64,000 nt of DNA from Tritonibacter mobilis (GCF_001681715.1 NZ_LNWY01000012.1:248001-312000), one strand, 5' to 3'. Counted from the first letter of the stretch, positions 17,905-27,175 are shown. The notes: a model not told the origin generated them from the letters alone. Numbers and translations are program-made.

Positions 17905-19422
17905 ATGAACGAGATCACCTCATTTAACGGCGATCCACAGCCGCCCGCGTCACCGGACTCCAGCGGCTCGGCAGGTGAAGCACAGGCATCGGAATTGCCC
18001 CACTCCGTCGAGGCGGAACAGCAATTGCTGGGGGCAATTCTCACCAATAATGACGTCTACGACAAAGTCGCCTCGATCATTAACTCCTCGCATTTCTATG
18101 ATCCCGTGCACGCCCGGATCTATGAGGTCGCCGCTGCCCGCATCTCGAAAAATGCGCTGGCATCGCCGGTCACCCTCAAGGCCTTCATGGAAGACGATCA
18201 GGGCCTGCGCGAACTGGGAGGTCCCGCCTATCTGGCCAAGCTGGCCTCTGCATCGATCTCCGCCTTTGCGGTGCGCGACTATGCGCAGATGATCTATGAT
18301 CTGGCGATCCGGCGCGAGCTGATCGCCCTTGGTCAGACCATCGCGGAAAAAGCCCGCCGCGTCGATGTCGCCTCCGAACCCAAGGAACAGATCGTCGAGG
18401 CGGAACAATCGCTCTATCAACTGGCTGAACAGGGCCAGACCGAACAGGGGTTCAAATCCTTCCTGCGCGCGGTGACCGAGGCGGTCAATGTCACCAATGA
18501 GGCCTACCAGCGCGGCGGCGGCATGGCCGGGATTTCCACCGGTCTTGACGATCTCGACAAACAACTCGGCGGGTTGCACCCGTCGGACCTGTTGATCCTC
18601 GCGGGACGTCCCTCGATGGGGAAAACCTCGCTCGCCACCAACATCGCCTTCAACGTGGCCAAAGCCTACAAGCGCGGCCTGAAACAGGACGGCAGCGAGG
18701 GCGCGGTGGACGGTGGCGTCGTCGGCTTCTTCTCGCTTGAGATGTCGGCTGAACAGCTGGCGGGTCGTATCCTGGCCGAAGCCTCCGAGATTTCCTCGCA
18801 CAAGATCAGGCAAGGCGATATGACCGAAGAGGAATTCCGCCGCTTCGTGCAGGCCGCCAAGGATCTGGAGAGCTGCCCGCTCTTTATCGACGACACGCCC
18901 GCGATCCCGATCTCGCAGCTTGCAGCGCGCGCGCGACGTCTGAAACGGACGCACGGGCTTGATCTTCTGGTGATCGACTATCTGCAACTTTGCCGCGGCA
19001 TGTCCGACAACCGGGTGAACGAGATCGCCGAGATTTCCATGGGCATGAAGGCCATCGCCAAGGAATTGAACATCCCCGTGGTCGCCCTGTCGCAGCTGTC
19101 GCGTCAGGTGGAAAGCCGCGAGGACAAACGCCCGCAGCTGTCGGATCTCAGGGAATCGGGCTCGATCGAACAGGACGCCGATGTGGTGATGTTCGTGTTC
19201 CGCGAAGAATACTACAAGGAACGCGAAAAACCCGGCGATCACGAACTCGACAAGATGGAAGAGTGGAAACAAGCGATGGAGCGTCTGCACGCCAAGGCCG
19301 AAGTCATCGTCGGCAAGCAGCGTCACGGCCCCATCGGCACGGTGGAACTATCGTTCGAGGCGCAGTTCACCCGTTTTGGCAACCTTGCCAAATCCTGGCA
19401 ACAGCAACCCGACGGCTACTAA
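17905..19422 (+). CDS. dnaB: replicative DNA helicase
   Basis: DnaB is the hexameric 5'-3' helicase that opens the replication fork. The 505-residue protein has the N-terminal primase-interacting domain (LPHSVEAEQQLLGAILTNN). The RecA-like domain has Walker A LAGRPSMGKTSLATNIA, Walker B LDLLVIDYLQL, and the DnaB H4 region LSQLSRQVESREDKRPQLSD followed by LRESGSIEQDADVVMF. The frame is open to 17743, but ATG at 17905 after AAGAGAGCAG gives the normal N-terminus. No intein is present. A pair of near-consensus DnaA boxes lies 68-87 bases upstream of the start. Confidence 0.97.
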   Translation: MNEITSFNGDPQPPASPDSSGSAGEAQASELPHSVEAEQQLLGAILTNNDVYDKVASIINSSHFYDPVHARIYEVAAARISKNALASPVTLKAFMEDDQGLRELGGPAYLAKLASASISAFAVRDYAQMIYDLAIRRELIALGQTIAEKARRVDVASEPKEQIVEAEQSLYQLAEQGQTEQGFKSFLRAVTEAVNVTNEAYQRGGGMAGISTGLDDLDKQLGGLHPSDLLILAGRPSMGKTSLATNIAFNVAKAYKRGLKQDGSEGAVDGGVVGFFSLEMSAEQLAGRILAEASEISSHKIRQGDMTEEEFRRFVQAAKDLESCPLFIDDTPAIPISQLAARARRLKRTHGLDLLVIDYLQLCRGMSDNRVNEIAEISMGMKAIAKELNIPVVALSQLSRQVESREDKRPQLSDLRESGSIEQDADVVMFVFREEYYKEREKPGDHELDKMEEWKQAMERLHAKAEVIVGKQRHGPIGTVELSFEAQFTRFGNLAKSWQQQPDGY

Positions 19423-19621
19423 GAAAAACTCAGGTCTGCGGGGACACGCGCCCCGCCGTTTCACCTTTTGTCAAACACCTACAGCGCGATCTCGGCCCGC
19501 AGCGGGTCTCCGAAAAACCGCTGTGGGTGTGTCTGGACAGCATAGGCCGACCGCGCGGAGATCTCCGAGATCAATGCGCGTCCGGCTGCCGTCGCGGTCA
19601 CTGCGCTGATTCAGGTCACTT

Positions 19622-20503
19622 TCAATTGGCCGCAGCGTTGCCGAAGTACACCTCTGGGTCCACGAGCGTACCATCTGTCGTGGCGATGTAGAACACACCG
19701 TCTTTCACTTCACCGACCTTGCCATACTTGGAATGCGTGACCTCAAAGTCATTTAATGTAACGCGACCATCCTCGTCGAAGCTTGTCGAGGTTTCGGCTG
19801 TGATACCGAAGTCGCGGGTCAATTCAGACGCCCTCACGTTATACCACATACCGGTAACCTTGAGGTCATGAGCCTGCTTCTCCTTCGCCAACACTAGCTC
19901 GTCTGCCGACAGTTCAGTTAGATACTTCTGAGCATCTTCATTCTTGACACCAATCCAGTTGTGTTGAGTGCCGGAGATGTCCAGATTACGGTCATGTGGT
20001 ATAGTGGTAGTGTTGCGGGTCCTATTGACCGAACGTGCCTCCGTGATCATGTCCCCCAAACGCTCCGCCGCCGCAGCAACAGCATCTTCACGGGTCTCAT
20101 AGTGGCCCATCCCCGGTTGCTGGGCCTTCGCCATGGAATTAGCCGTATAAAGCCCCATCGATAGACGGTTTTTGTATCCGTTCTCTGCCTGAAAGGCATC
20201 GGATGCGGCCTGTCTGGCATAAGCCTCTGCGAATATTTTGGCGCGCTGCGCTGGATCGGAGAACCGCCCGCCATAGGTGCCGCCTTCCTCAGGAATTCCA
20301 GCCTCTGCGCCCTCGGACACCGGTTCCGCAGGTTCTCCCGCCCTTGCTGCAAGCGCAATCTTGCTGAGTGCAAATTTCAGGGCCTGATCGGCGACAGATG
20401 ACGATGCCAGCAACGTTTTCGGTGCCTCTGTGCCATCCTGGCTTGCCCCTGCGGTTTTGAACAGGGCGAGCGTCTGTTCGCTCAAAGATTGATTAATATA
20501 CAT
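19622..20503 (-). CDS. orphan protein of unknown function between dnaB and alr
   Basis: A 293-residue protein that I do not recognise. It has no signal peptide or membrane helix. The first 100 residues are alanine/serine-rich with low complexity, followed by a helical part (AQRAKIFAEAYARQAASDAF). The C-terminal 60 residues are beta-rich with repeated short strands (GRVTLNDFEVTHSKYGKVGEVKDGVFYIATTDGTLVD). It runs against the surrounding housekeeping genes and its third codon positions are less GC-rich, suggesting transfer. A GAGAGGTCACC ribosome site precedes the ATG. The sequence MYINQSLSEQTLALFKTAG recalls the starts of secreted-effector-like or flagellin-type proteins only weakly. Function cannot be named. 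Confidence 0.7.
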   Translation of the reverse strand: MYINQSLSEQTLALFKTAGASQDGTEAPKTLLASSSVADQALKFALSKIALAARAGEPAEPVSEGAEAGIPEEGGTYGGRFSDPAQRAKIFAEAYARQAASDAFQAENGYKNRLSMGLYTANSMAKAQQPGMGHYETREDAVAAAAERLGDMITEARSVNRTRNTTTIPHDRNLDISGTQHNWIGVKNEDAQKYLTELSADELVLAKEKQAHDLKVTGMWYNVRASELTRDFGITAETSTSFDEDGRVTLNDFEVTHSKYGKVGEVKDGVFYIATTDGTLVDPEVYFGNAAAN

Positions 20504-20597
20504 GGTGACCTCTCAATATCTCAAAGTCTTGAACCAGCCTGGCCACGGTAGATTTAACAAATCATGCAGATCAAAACACGTATAGGTGGAATTACGA

Positions 20598-20753
20598 ATG
20601 TCTTTAGTGAAAACCGCGCTGGTGCAGTACGTAGAGCCAGTCCAGCGGGCGCGCGGTCGTGCCTCCTCTCGGCCCCTGAAGCAGCGCAACAGCCTGCCCA
20701 AAGCCACCCCCGATGCGGTTTCCCCCTTGACCCCGGTGACCTCCATGTCATGA
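20598..20753 (+). CDS. possible 51-residue protein just before alr
   Basis: A short frame starts at ATG 20598 after AGGTGGA (8 bases upstream) and ends TGA at 20753, seven bases before the alr start. The product begins [20 protein letters not shown] and is basic, with no membrane segment or known domain. Ribosome-site quality and tight coupling to alr support it; small size and lack of recognised relatives count against it. It could act as a leader peptide for alr. Confidence 0.35.
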   Translation: MSLVKTALVQYVEPVQRARGRASSRPLKQRNSLPKATPDAVSPLTPVTSMS

Positions 20754-20760
20754 ACGACGC

Positions 20761-21798
20761 ATGAGCACGGCACGTTTAAAAATCAACCTGGATGCGTTGG
20801 CGATCAACTGGCGCAATCTGGATGCCAAGACCGGCTGCGAGACCGCAGCCGTGGTCAAGGCCAATGGCTATGGTCTGGAATCTGGGCGCGTCGGCAAGGC
20901 GCTGGCTCAGGCAGGCGCCCGCAACTTCTTTGTCGCCATCGCCGAAGAGGGCATCGCGCTCCGGCGTGCGCTGGGACCGGGACCCGGGATTTCGGTCTTT
21001 TCCGGTCATATGGAGGGTGACGCAAAACTGTTGCGCGACTTCCAGCTGACACCAATGCTCAACTCGCTCGACCAGATGCTGCGCCATTTCGAGAGCTTGC
21101 CGGGACATCCCTTTGGCGTGCAGCTCGACAGCGGCATGAACCGGCTCGGGATGGAGGCGGCCGAATGGATGGCGGTGCGCGACATTGCGCTGGATCAGAA
21201 CCCGGTCCTCTTGATGTCGCATCTGGCCTGTGCCGATGAACCAGGCCACGGCATGAACCCCTATCAGCTCAAGAACTTCATCGAGATGACCGAGGGGCTG
21301 AACCTGCCCCGTTCGCTCGCCGCCACCGGCGGTCTGCTTCTGGGCCGCGACTATCACTTTGATCTCTGCCGTCCGGGCATCGGTCTATATGGCGGTGCGC
21401 CCTACAGCGACGCGCTGCCGGTGGTCGAGCTGGAGGTCCCGGTGATCCAGACCCGCGACCTCGCGCCGGGCGAAAGCGTGGGCTACGGCAACACCTGGAT
21501 CGCACAGCGCGACACCCGCATTGCCACCATTGCCGCAGGCTACGCAGACGGTCTGCACCGCGCCTTTCAGCGCCAAGGCATCATGGCCTATGCAGGCTCC
21601 ACCCCTTGCCCCGTGGTGGGGCGGATCTCAATGGATCTGATCACTGTGGACATCACCGATCTGGACGATGTGCCCCCCTATCTGAGCCTGATGAACGAGG
21701 CGCAGACGGTGGATGTTCTGGCCAATGCCGCCGACACCATCGGCTATGAGGTTCTGACCTCGCTCGGCAATCGCTATGCGAGGACCTATAGCGCATGA
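20761..21798 (+). CDS. alr: alanine racemase
   Basis: PLP-dependent alanine racemase supplies D-alanine for peptidoglycan. The 345-residue protein has the PLP lysine in [12 protein letters not shown] (K33) and the second-base tyrosine region [31 protein letters not shown]. The C-terminal barrel motif is [13 protein letters not shown]. It is shorter than the usual 360-380 but has all catalytic parts. Its last bases overlap the mlaE start (ATGA), a coupling typical for this block in roseobacters, where alr precedes a lipid-transport pair. Confidence 0.95.
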   Translation: MSTARLKINLDALAINWRNLDAKTGCETAAVVKANGYGLESGRVGKALAQAGARNFFVAIAEEGIALRRALGPGPGISVFSGHMEGDAKLLRDFQLTPMLNSLDQMLRHFESLPGHPFGVQLDSGMNRLGMEAAEWMAVRDIALDQNPVLLMSHLACADEPGHGMNPYQLKNFIEMTEGLNLPRSLAATGGLLLGRDYHFDLCRPGIGLYGGAPYSDALPVVELEVPVIQTRDLAPGESVGYGNTWIAQRDTRIATIAAGYADGLHRAFQRQGIMAYAGSTPCPVVGRISMDLITVDITDLDDVPPYLSLMNEAQTVDVLANAADTIGYEVLTSLGNRYARTYSA

Positions 21799-22577
21799 AC
21801 CCCATGTCCGCCCTTGGGATGATCGGCCGCACGTCGCTGGGCCGCCTCGCTGCCCTCGGGCGGATCACGCGCTTTGCCGCTTCGACCTTTAGCCACATGC
21901 TGCGCCCGCCGTTCTATCCACGCGAGTTTGCCAATGCGCTGCTGCAGGTCGGCTGGCTCAGCCTGCCTGTCGTTGCCCTGACCGCGATTTTCACCGGCGG
22001 CGCGCTGGCGCTGCAGATCTACGCTGGCGGGGCGCGGTTCAATGCCGAGGCCGTGGTGCCGCAGATCGTCGCCATCGGCATGGTCCGCGAACTTGGCCCG
22101 GTACTGGTGGGGCTGATGATCGCGGCGCGGGTGACCTCTTCGATTGCTGCCGAAATCGCCACCATGAAAGTCACCGAGCAAATCGACGCGCTGGTGACGC
22201 TCTCCACCAACCCGATGAAATACCTCGTCGCGCCGCGTGTGCTGGCGGCCCTGATCACCGTGCCGGTGCTGGTGGGCGTTGGTGACATCATCGGCATCAT
22301 GGGCGGCTATGTGGTTGCTACCGAGACCCTGGATTTCAACGCCGCCGCCTATCTGAAAAACACCGTCGACTTCCTTGAGCTGCGCGATATCGTCTCAAGC
22401 TTGGTCAAGGGTGCAGCCTTTGGCACCATTGCTGCCCTCATGGGCTGCTACTACGGCATGCAGTCGGGCCGCGGCGCGCAGGGCGTGGGCCGCGCCACCA
22501 AAGGCTCGGTCGAAGCCGCCGCCGTGCTGATCCTCGCCGCCAACTTTGTGCTGACCGGGGTGTTCTTCTCACTATGA
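21795..22577 (+). CDS. mlaE: MlaE-type lipid ABC transporter permease
   Basis: Inner-membrane permease of the Mla/MCE lipid transport class, which moves phospholipids between the membranes. The 260-residue protein has five or six hydrophobic segments and the MlaE signature [20 protein letters not shown]. The conserved [30 protein letters not shown] is the coupling region that meets the ATPase. It overlaps both alr upstream and mlaF downstream by four bases. No mlaD (MCE) gene follows; the substrate-binding partner must be elsewhere. Confidence 0.92.
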   Translation: MNPMSALGMIGRTSLGRLAALGRITRFAASTFSHMLRPPFYPREFANALLQVGWLSLPVVALTAIFTGGALALQIYAGGARFNAEAVVPQIVAIGMVRELGPVLVGLMIAARVTSSIAAEIATMKVTEQIDALVTLSTNPMKYLVAPRVLAALITVPVLVGVGDIIGIMGGYVVATETLDFNAAAYLKNTVDFLELRDIVSSLVKGAAFGTIAALMGCYYGMQSGRGAQGVGRATKGSVEAAAVLILAANFVLTGVFFSL

Positions 22578-23332
22578 CCCATCCGATGATTGAAATGCGT
22601 CAGGTCGCCAAGGCCTTTGGCTCCAACGAAGTGCTGCGCGGTGTCGATCTGGAGGTCGCTAAGGGCTCCTCTCTGGTCATCATCGGCGGCTCCGGCACCG
22701 GCAAATCTGTGGCACTGAAATGTGTGCTTGGCCTCATTGAACCCGACACGGGAGAGATCCGCGTGGACGGCAAACCCGTGGGCCAAGGTGATCGCGATGC
22801 CTTCCTTGCTCGCTTTGGCATGTTGTTTCAGGGTGCGGCACTGTTTGACTCGCTGCCCGTCTGGCAGAATGTGGCCTTTCGCCTCTTGCGTGGCAGCCTT
22901 GCTCGCCCCCGTGATGAGGCCCGCGAGATCGCCATCGAGAAACTCCGCCGTGTGGGCCTGAAGGCCGATGTCGCCGACCGCCTGCCCGCAGAGCTGTCGG
23001 GCGGTATGCAGAAACGCGTGGGCCTCGCCCGCGCCATTGCCGCCGACCCGGAGATCATCTTTTTCGACGAGCCCACCACCGGGCTGGATCCGATCATGTC
23101 CGGCGTCATCAACGACCTCATCCGCGAGATCGTGGTGGAGATGGGCGCCACCGCCATGACCATCACCCACGACATGACCTCGGTGCGTGCCATTGCCGAC
23201 AATGTTGCCATGCTGCACGGCGGCAAGATCCGCTGGACGGGTCCCGTGGCCGAGATGGATCAGTCGAGCGACCCTTACGTGGAACAGTTCATCTCCGGCA
23301 GCGCGGAGGGACCGATCGAGGCAGTGCGGTAG
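22574..23332 (+). CDS. mlaF: MlaF-type ABC transporter ATPase
   Basis: Cytoplasmic ATPase partner of MlaE. In its 252 residues it shows Walker A IIGGSGTGKSVALKC (about 36-50), Q-loop FQGAALFDSLPVWQNV, signature ELSGGMQKRVGLARA, Walker B IIFFDEPTTGLDP, and H-loop MTITHDM. All ATP-binding elements are intact. In related genomes the PqiA-like gene usually follows directly (my recollection of synteny). Here an A/T-rich orphan gene stands between them, starting 16 bases after the mlaF stop. Confidence 0.94.
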   Translation: MTHPMIEMRQVAKAFGSNEVLRGVDLEVAKGSSLVIIGGSGTGKSVALKCVLGLIEPDTGEIRVDGKPVGQGDRDAFLARFGMLFQGAALFDSLPVWQNVAFRLLRGSLARPRDEAREIAIEKLRRVGLKADVADRLPAELSGGMQKRVGLARAIAADPEIIFFDEPTTGLDPIMSGVINDLIREIVVEMGATAMTITHDMTSVRAIADNVAMLHGGKIRWTGPVAEMDQSSDPYVEQFISGSAEGPIEAVR

Positions 23333-23347
23333 CATAGGCAATAATAT

Positions 23348-24022
23348 ATGGAACACTTCGAACTATTATTGAAACACATTCGGGAATTCGAAGACGCGCG
23401 AAGCGAGGAGATGGAGGTCAGCGGGGACAATGGGTGGGACATCAATTACTATCCTGCCTTTCTCACAGCTGATGTACGTTTCAGAAAAGCCGCAACCCTA
23501 TTAAACCTTGACTATCCCGATGCTCTTCCTGAGGGCAACGAAAGAGAGCAGATGGCTGAGGTCAATACTCGTTTCATTTCCAAGGTCGTGGAGTGGAAAA
23601 CTAGGCTTCTCGCTCAGCAGATAGAAGCACGAGTTGCTTTAGAGTACGAGGACATTACTCAAGAGCTATCGGAAGCAATTGTTTTTGATACAGAGCACAA
23701 AACCGGCATTCATCAAGTTATTTCTGACCTGCGAAGTGTTGTATATGCAAGCGATTGGTTAGGAGACGAACGAAAGCAACGTGTTCTTCGCGCTGTGAAC
23801 TCAGTTCAGGCGGAAGTGGACAAAGAGCTTAGTAACTTCCACCTCCTTCTAGGAAAGATCGTCGATCTAGGTGATGCTCTTGGTACGGCCGGAAAGAAAG
23901 CAAAACCGGCATTTGATCGCATTGAACAGCTTTCCAGCATTATACGCGGGCAGCGGAAGCAAACAACCGCCATCGAGAAGGACCCGGATCCGCTTCAAAT
24001 TGAAGATCAACGAGAGGGATAA
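23348..24022 (+). CDS. A/T-rich orphan protein inserted after mlaF
   Basis: A 224-residue soluble, charged, mostly helical protein that I cannot assign to a named family. Its C-terminal third (from LRSVVYASDWLGDERKQRVL on to GKIVDLGDALGTAG and AKPAFDRIEQLSS) resembles a helical tail seen in hypothetical proteins of accessory islands, sometimes next to defence genes. That likeness is from memory, not a search. Base composition is clearly lower in GC than both neighbours, and codon choice differs. The start has only a weak ribosome site. The gene ends two bases before the PqiA-like TTG, so it now carries that gene's ribosome site (GAGAGGGA). Probably a horizontally gained cargo gene. Confidence 0.7.
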   Translation: MEHFELLLKHIREFEDARSEEMEVSGDNGWDINYYPAFLTADVRFRKAATLLNLDYPDALPEGNEREQMAEVNTRFISKVVEWKTRLLAQQIEARVALEYEDITQELSEAIVFDTEHKTGIHQVISDLRSVVYASDWLGDERKQRVLRAVNSVQAEVDKELSNFHLLLGKIVDLGDALGTAGKKAKPAFDRIEQLSSIIRGQRKQTTAIEKDPDPLQIEDQREG

Positions 24023-24024
24023 GC

Positions 24025-24483
24025 TTGCCCCTCCTCCGCCTCGCCAACCTCTCCCTGCTGATGCTCTACCCCGTCGCGTGGTTTGCACCTCTGTTGCGGG
24101 CGGGCTTTCTGCCGATCTTCGGCCTGTCGGAAATCTCCGTCCTCACCGGACTTCAGAGCCTCTGGGACAGTGACATCGTGCTGGCGTTGGTGGTCACCGC
24201 ATTTGCGCTCTTCGCACCCTACCTCAAGACTATCGGCCTCGCCTTGGTGCAGTTCCGCCTGCTGGATGCGCGCAGCCTGCCTGTGCTGAATATCCTCGGC
24301 AAGCTTGCGATGGCCGATGTCTTCTTGATTGCGCTTTATATCACGTTGGCAAAAGGCATCAGCTACGCCACGATCGAGGTGGCCTGGGGGATGTATCTCT
24401 TCACCGCCTGCATCCTTGCCTCCATCATTCTGTCGATTCTGACGGACCGCCAGATCAAACGTGAGTCGGCGGCGGGTCAATGA
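24025..24483 (+). CDS. PqiA-like inner-membrane protein
   Basis: A 152-residue membrane protein with about four hydrophobic segments and the paraquat-inducible-A features (LANLSLLMLYPVAWFAPLL, LFAPYLKTIGLALVQFRLL, LNILGKLAMADVFLIALYI). PqiA-type proteins accompany MCE/Mla-type lipid transport systems, and this one sits behind mlaEF. It is a single-unit, short form. TTG at 24025 is the most likely start: GAGAGGGA stands a few bases upstream, and an internal ATG at 24061 would remove the first hydrophobic residues. An R1/R2 repeat-rich gap follows. Confidence 0.82.
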   Translation: MPLLRLANLSLLMLYPVAWFAPLLRAGFLPIFGLSEISVLTGLQSLWDSDIVLALVVTAFALFAPYLKTIGLALVQFRLLDARSLPVLNILGKLAMADVFLIALYITLAKGISYATIEVAWGMYLFTACILASIILSILTDRQIKRESAAGQ

Positions 24484-24696
24484 CGGCCCAGCGGGCCGCC
24501 GCGCCCCGCGCGGTCGCAGATCATTGAGGCGCAGGCGACTCGCATTCAGGCTGGACAAGGCGCGTTCAGGGCAGACCTGCCCCTGAACCGCTTCTCAGCA
24601 GCCCCTTCGCGCCGCGCCAGCGGCGCGCGGCTCAACAGGAGGAGATCATCTGTGATGATCGTGCGACTGGCGGGAGCCCCACCTATATGCGGGGAA
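24484..24696. repeat. hairpin-rich intergenic block before radA
   Basis: Several inverted repeats are packed together. They are GGCCC/GGGCC just after the PqiA-like stop, an imperfect TTCAGGGCAG/CTGCCCCTGAA at about 24568-24590, CGCGCCGC/GCGGCGCG at 24608-24627, and GATCATC/GATGATC at 24644-24660. It ends with GGCGGGAGCCCC, the tail sequence of the R2 repeats. No open frame of note is present. It is probably a diverged R2-type element followed directly by an R1 copy. Confidence 0.5.
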
Positions 24697-24753
24697 AAAG
24701 GGGCGCTGCCCCCGGCCCTGATGGGCCTCCCCCGGGATATTTGTGGTTAGAAG
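24697..24753 (-). repeat. R1 intergenic repeat, copy d
   Basis: On the minus strand it reads CTTCTAACCACAAATATCCC, then GGGGGAGG and a GGGGGCAGCGCCCC hairpin. It lies 50 bases upstream of the radA start. Confidence 0.75.
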
Positions 24754-24803
24754 ACGGTAAAGCCGCACTTGAACAAACCGGAAACATCTGCCACTGATCG
24801 CCC

Positions 24804-26168
24804 ATGGCAAAGACAACATTCTCCTGCTCCGCCTGCGGAGCCTCCTTCTCCAAATGGTCAGGCCGCTGCGAAGGTTGCGGCGAATGGAACACCATTTCCG
24901 AGGACAAGGGCCTCACTTCCGCCGGTCCGGCCAAGAAATCACTGGGGGCCATGCGCGGCAAGCGGCTGGTGCTGAGCGATCTGGCGACGCAAGAAACACC
25001 ACCGCCGCGCACATTATGTGGGGTCGCCGAACTCGACCGTGTGCTTGGTGGCGGTTTGGTGGAGGCTTCGGCGATCCTTGTGGGGGGCGATCCCGGTATC
25101 GGCAAATCGACGCTCTTGTTGCAGGCAGCGGCGCAGTTTGCCCACGCGGGGCTGAAGACGGTTTATGTCTCCGGCGAGGAAGCCTCTGCCCAGGTGCGGA
25201 TGCGCGCGCAACGGCTGGGGCTGGAGCAGGCGCCGGTCAAGCTCGCGGCAGAAACCAATCTGCGCGATATCCTGACCACGCTTGAGGCGGAAAAGCCGCA
25301 GCTAGCCATCATCGATTCCATCCAGACCATGTGGGCGGACAATGTCGACAGCGCACCGGGGTCGGTGAGCCAGGTGCGCGCCGCCGCGCATGAGCTGACC
25401 ACATTCGCCAAGACCAACGGCATCAGCATCATCATGGTGGGCCATGTCACCAAGGAAGGCCAGATCGCGGGCCCCCGCGTGGTGGAGCATATGGTCGACA
25501 CGGTGCTCTATTTCGAGGGTGAGCGTGGCCATCAGTTCCGCATCCTGCGCGCAGTCAAGAACCGCTTTGGTCCCGCCGACGAGATCGGCGTGTTTGAGAT
25601 GACCGGAGGTGGCCTTGCACAGGTGGTAAACCCCTCGGCACTGTTCCTGTCCGAACGCGGTCAGCCCTCGCCCGGATCGGTGGTCTTTGCCGGTATCGAA
25701 GGCACCCGACCGGTTTTGGTGGAGATGCAGGCGCTTGTGGCACCCTCGCCCCATTCGCAACCGCGCCGCGCAGTCGTCGGCTGGGACAGCTCGCGCCTTG
25801 CGATGATCCTTGCCGTTCTAGAAGCGCGCTGCGGCATCCCCTTTGCCGGTCTTGATGTCTATCTCAACGTCGCAGGCGGTATGAAAATCTCCGAACCCGC
25901 AGCCGATCTGGCGGTCGCCGCCGCGCTCCTGAGTGCCCGAGAAGACACAGCTCTTCCGGCGGATACGGCAATATTTGGCGAAATATCCCTCTCAGGGGCG
26001 CTCAGACCGGCCCCTCAGACCGAAAACCGGTTGAAAGAAGCGCAAAAACTTGGTTTCACGGCAGCGATCGCTCCGAGCGGTGGCAAAACTGTATCTGTCC
26101 CCGGCCTGACCCTGCGCCCGGCCGCCGACCTCACAGGATTTGTTGGCGAATATTTCGGAGCAGGCTAA
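24804..26168 (+). CDS. radA: DNA repair protein RadA
   Basis: RadA helps process recombination intermediates by promoting branch migration with RecA. The 454-residue protein has the N-terminal zinc finger with C8, C11, C22 and C25 (CSACGASFSKWSGRCEGCG). The RecA-like core has Walker A GGDPGIGKST (94-103) and Walker B LAIIDSIQTM. The RadA-specific KNRFG motif is in RAVKNRFGPADEIGVFEM. The C-terminal Lon-like domain (GLDVYLNVAGGMKISEPAADLAVA) completes it. Length is standard. It precedes cvpA, as in many proteobacteria. Confidence 0.97.
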   Translation: MAKTTFSCSACGASFSKWSGRCEGCGEWNTISEDKGLTSAGPAKKSLGAMRGKRLVLSDLATQETPPPRTLCGVAELDRVLGGGLVEASAILVGGDPGIGKSTLLLQAAAQFAHAGLKTVYVSGEEASAQVRMRAQRLGLEQAPVKLAAETNLRDILTTLEAEKPQLAIIDSIQTMWADNVDSAPGSVSQVRAAAHELTTFAKTNGISIIMVGHVTKEGQIAGPRVVEHMVDTVLYFEGERGHQFRILRAVKNRFGPADEIGVFEMTGGGLAQVVNPSALFLSERGQPSPGSVVFAGIEGTRPVLVEMQALVAPSPHSQPRRAVVGWDSSRLAMILAVLEARCGIPFAGLDVYLNVAGGMKISEPAADLAVAAALLSAREDTALPADTAIFGEISLSGALRPAPQTENRLKEAQKLGFTAAIAPSGGKTVSVPGLTLRPAADLTGFVGEYFGAG

Positions 26169-26211
26169 AAGGCCACTCAATAGAGATTTCGCGGGCAAAC
26201 AGGCGAGGGAC

Positions 26212-26766
26212 ATGGAAGGTTTCACCATTATCGACGGCGCAGTAGCGCTGGTTATCGTTGTATCGGCGCTTCTTGCCTATGCACGCGGCTTTGTCCGCGA
26301 AGTCATGGCTATCATCGGCTGGGTTGCCGCTGGTGTGCTGGCCTATATGTTCGCGCCGCAGGCCGAACCTCTGATGGCAGAGATTCCGGTGGTGGGCGAC
26401 TTTATCGCCGACAGTTGCGAATTGTCGCTGATCGCCGCGTTCTTTGCGGTCTTTGCCATTGCGCTGATCGTTGTCTCCTTCTTCACGCCTCTCATGGCGG
26501 GGTTGGTACAGCGCTCTGCACTTGGCGGGCTCGATCAGGGGGCTGGGTTTTTCTTTGGCGTGCTGCGCGGCATCCTGCTCGTGGTGATTGGCTTCTTTGT
26601 CTATAATGTCATCATGACCGGGCAGAGCTTCACTATGGTGGATGAGAGCCGCTCGGCCGCAGTGTTCAACCAAGTGATCGGCAAGGTCGAAGAGCAAAAC
26701 CCCGAGCAAGCGCTTGGCTGGGTGACTCAAAAGTACGAAGACCTGATCTCTTCCTGCGAAGGCTGA
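26212..26766 (+). CDS. CvpA family membrane protein
   Basis: A 184-residue inner-membrane protein of the CvpA (colicin V production) family. It has four hydrophobic segments beginning at residues 5, 30, 63 and 105, and the family block ALLAYARGFVREVMAIIGWVAAGVLAY. The frame is open to 26140 and overlaps radA. The ATG at 26212 after AGGCGAGGGA gives the accepted N-terminus MEGFTIIDGAVAL. In many proteobacteria cvpA lies upstream of purF; here a Hint-domain gene has come between them. The family is linked to envelope maintenance and colicin export, but its biochemical role is unsettled. Confidence 0.92.
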   Translation: MEGFTIIDGAVALVIVVSALLAYARGFVREVMAIIGWVAAGVLAYMFAPQAEPLMAEIPVVGDFIADSCELSLIAAFFAVFAIALIVVSFFTPLMAGLVQRSALGGLDQGAGFFFGVLRGILLVVIGFFVYNVIMTGQSFTMVDESRSAAVFNQVIGKVEEQNPEQALGWVTQKYEDLISSCEG

Positions 26767-26788
26767 GAGACGTCACATTGACATTTCG

Positions 26789-26817
26789 AAGGGGCGTCCA
26801 TCTTGGGCGCCCTTTTT
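26789..26817 (+). terminator. rho-independent terminator after cvpA
   Basis: The stem GGGCGTCCA (26792-26800) pairs with TGGGCGCCC (26804-26812), with one G-T pair and a three-base loop. TTTTT follows and AA stands in front. It ends the radA-cvpA unit. Confidence 0.88.
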
Positions 26818-26918
26818 ACATCCCCAAACAAGAATAAACCAAACCCGTGTTTCGCTAAGATCTGTTCACAGAGTTATCCTCAGCCTCCGCAAAGTGGTTA
26901 ACGCGAAACCAGCAATAA

Positions 26919-26934
26919 TTAACCATCTATTAAC
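26919..26934 (+). promoter_or_regulatory. CtrA-type binding site, distal
   Basis: The sequence TTAACCATCTATTAAC is an exact TTAA-N7-TTAA(C) site, the consensus for the alphaproteobacterial response regulator CtrA. It lies in an unusually A/T-rich stretch about 240 bases before the Hint gene. Confidence 0.6.
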
Positions 26935-26990
26935 AAAGAAGAATCGATTCTAAACATCTGCCCAATGCAGGCGAAATCCGTCTCCAGGTG

Positions 26991-27005
26991 TTAACAAGTC
27001 CTTAA
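26991..27005 (+). promoter_or_regulatory. CtrA-type binding site, proximal
   Basis: TTAACAAGTCCTTAA is a second exact TTAA-N7-TTAA site, 57 bases after the first and 171 bases before the Hint gene start. Two full sites in one intergenic region make control by CtrA likely. Confidence 0.62.
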
Positions 27006-27175
27006 TTACCCTCAGATCCGGCGTTAACCTTTGGGTTGTATCGTGTTTTTCCGGTCCCAAATGCGCTCTGGTACCGAAACTGTCCCAAGCCTGCCCCATT
27101 CTTGTCCCAATTCAGGGGCCAATTGAGATCAACGAAGGCAAAAAGCCTCGGCGCTCTCAGAAGGGACATTTGGAC

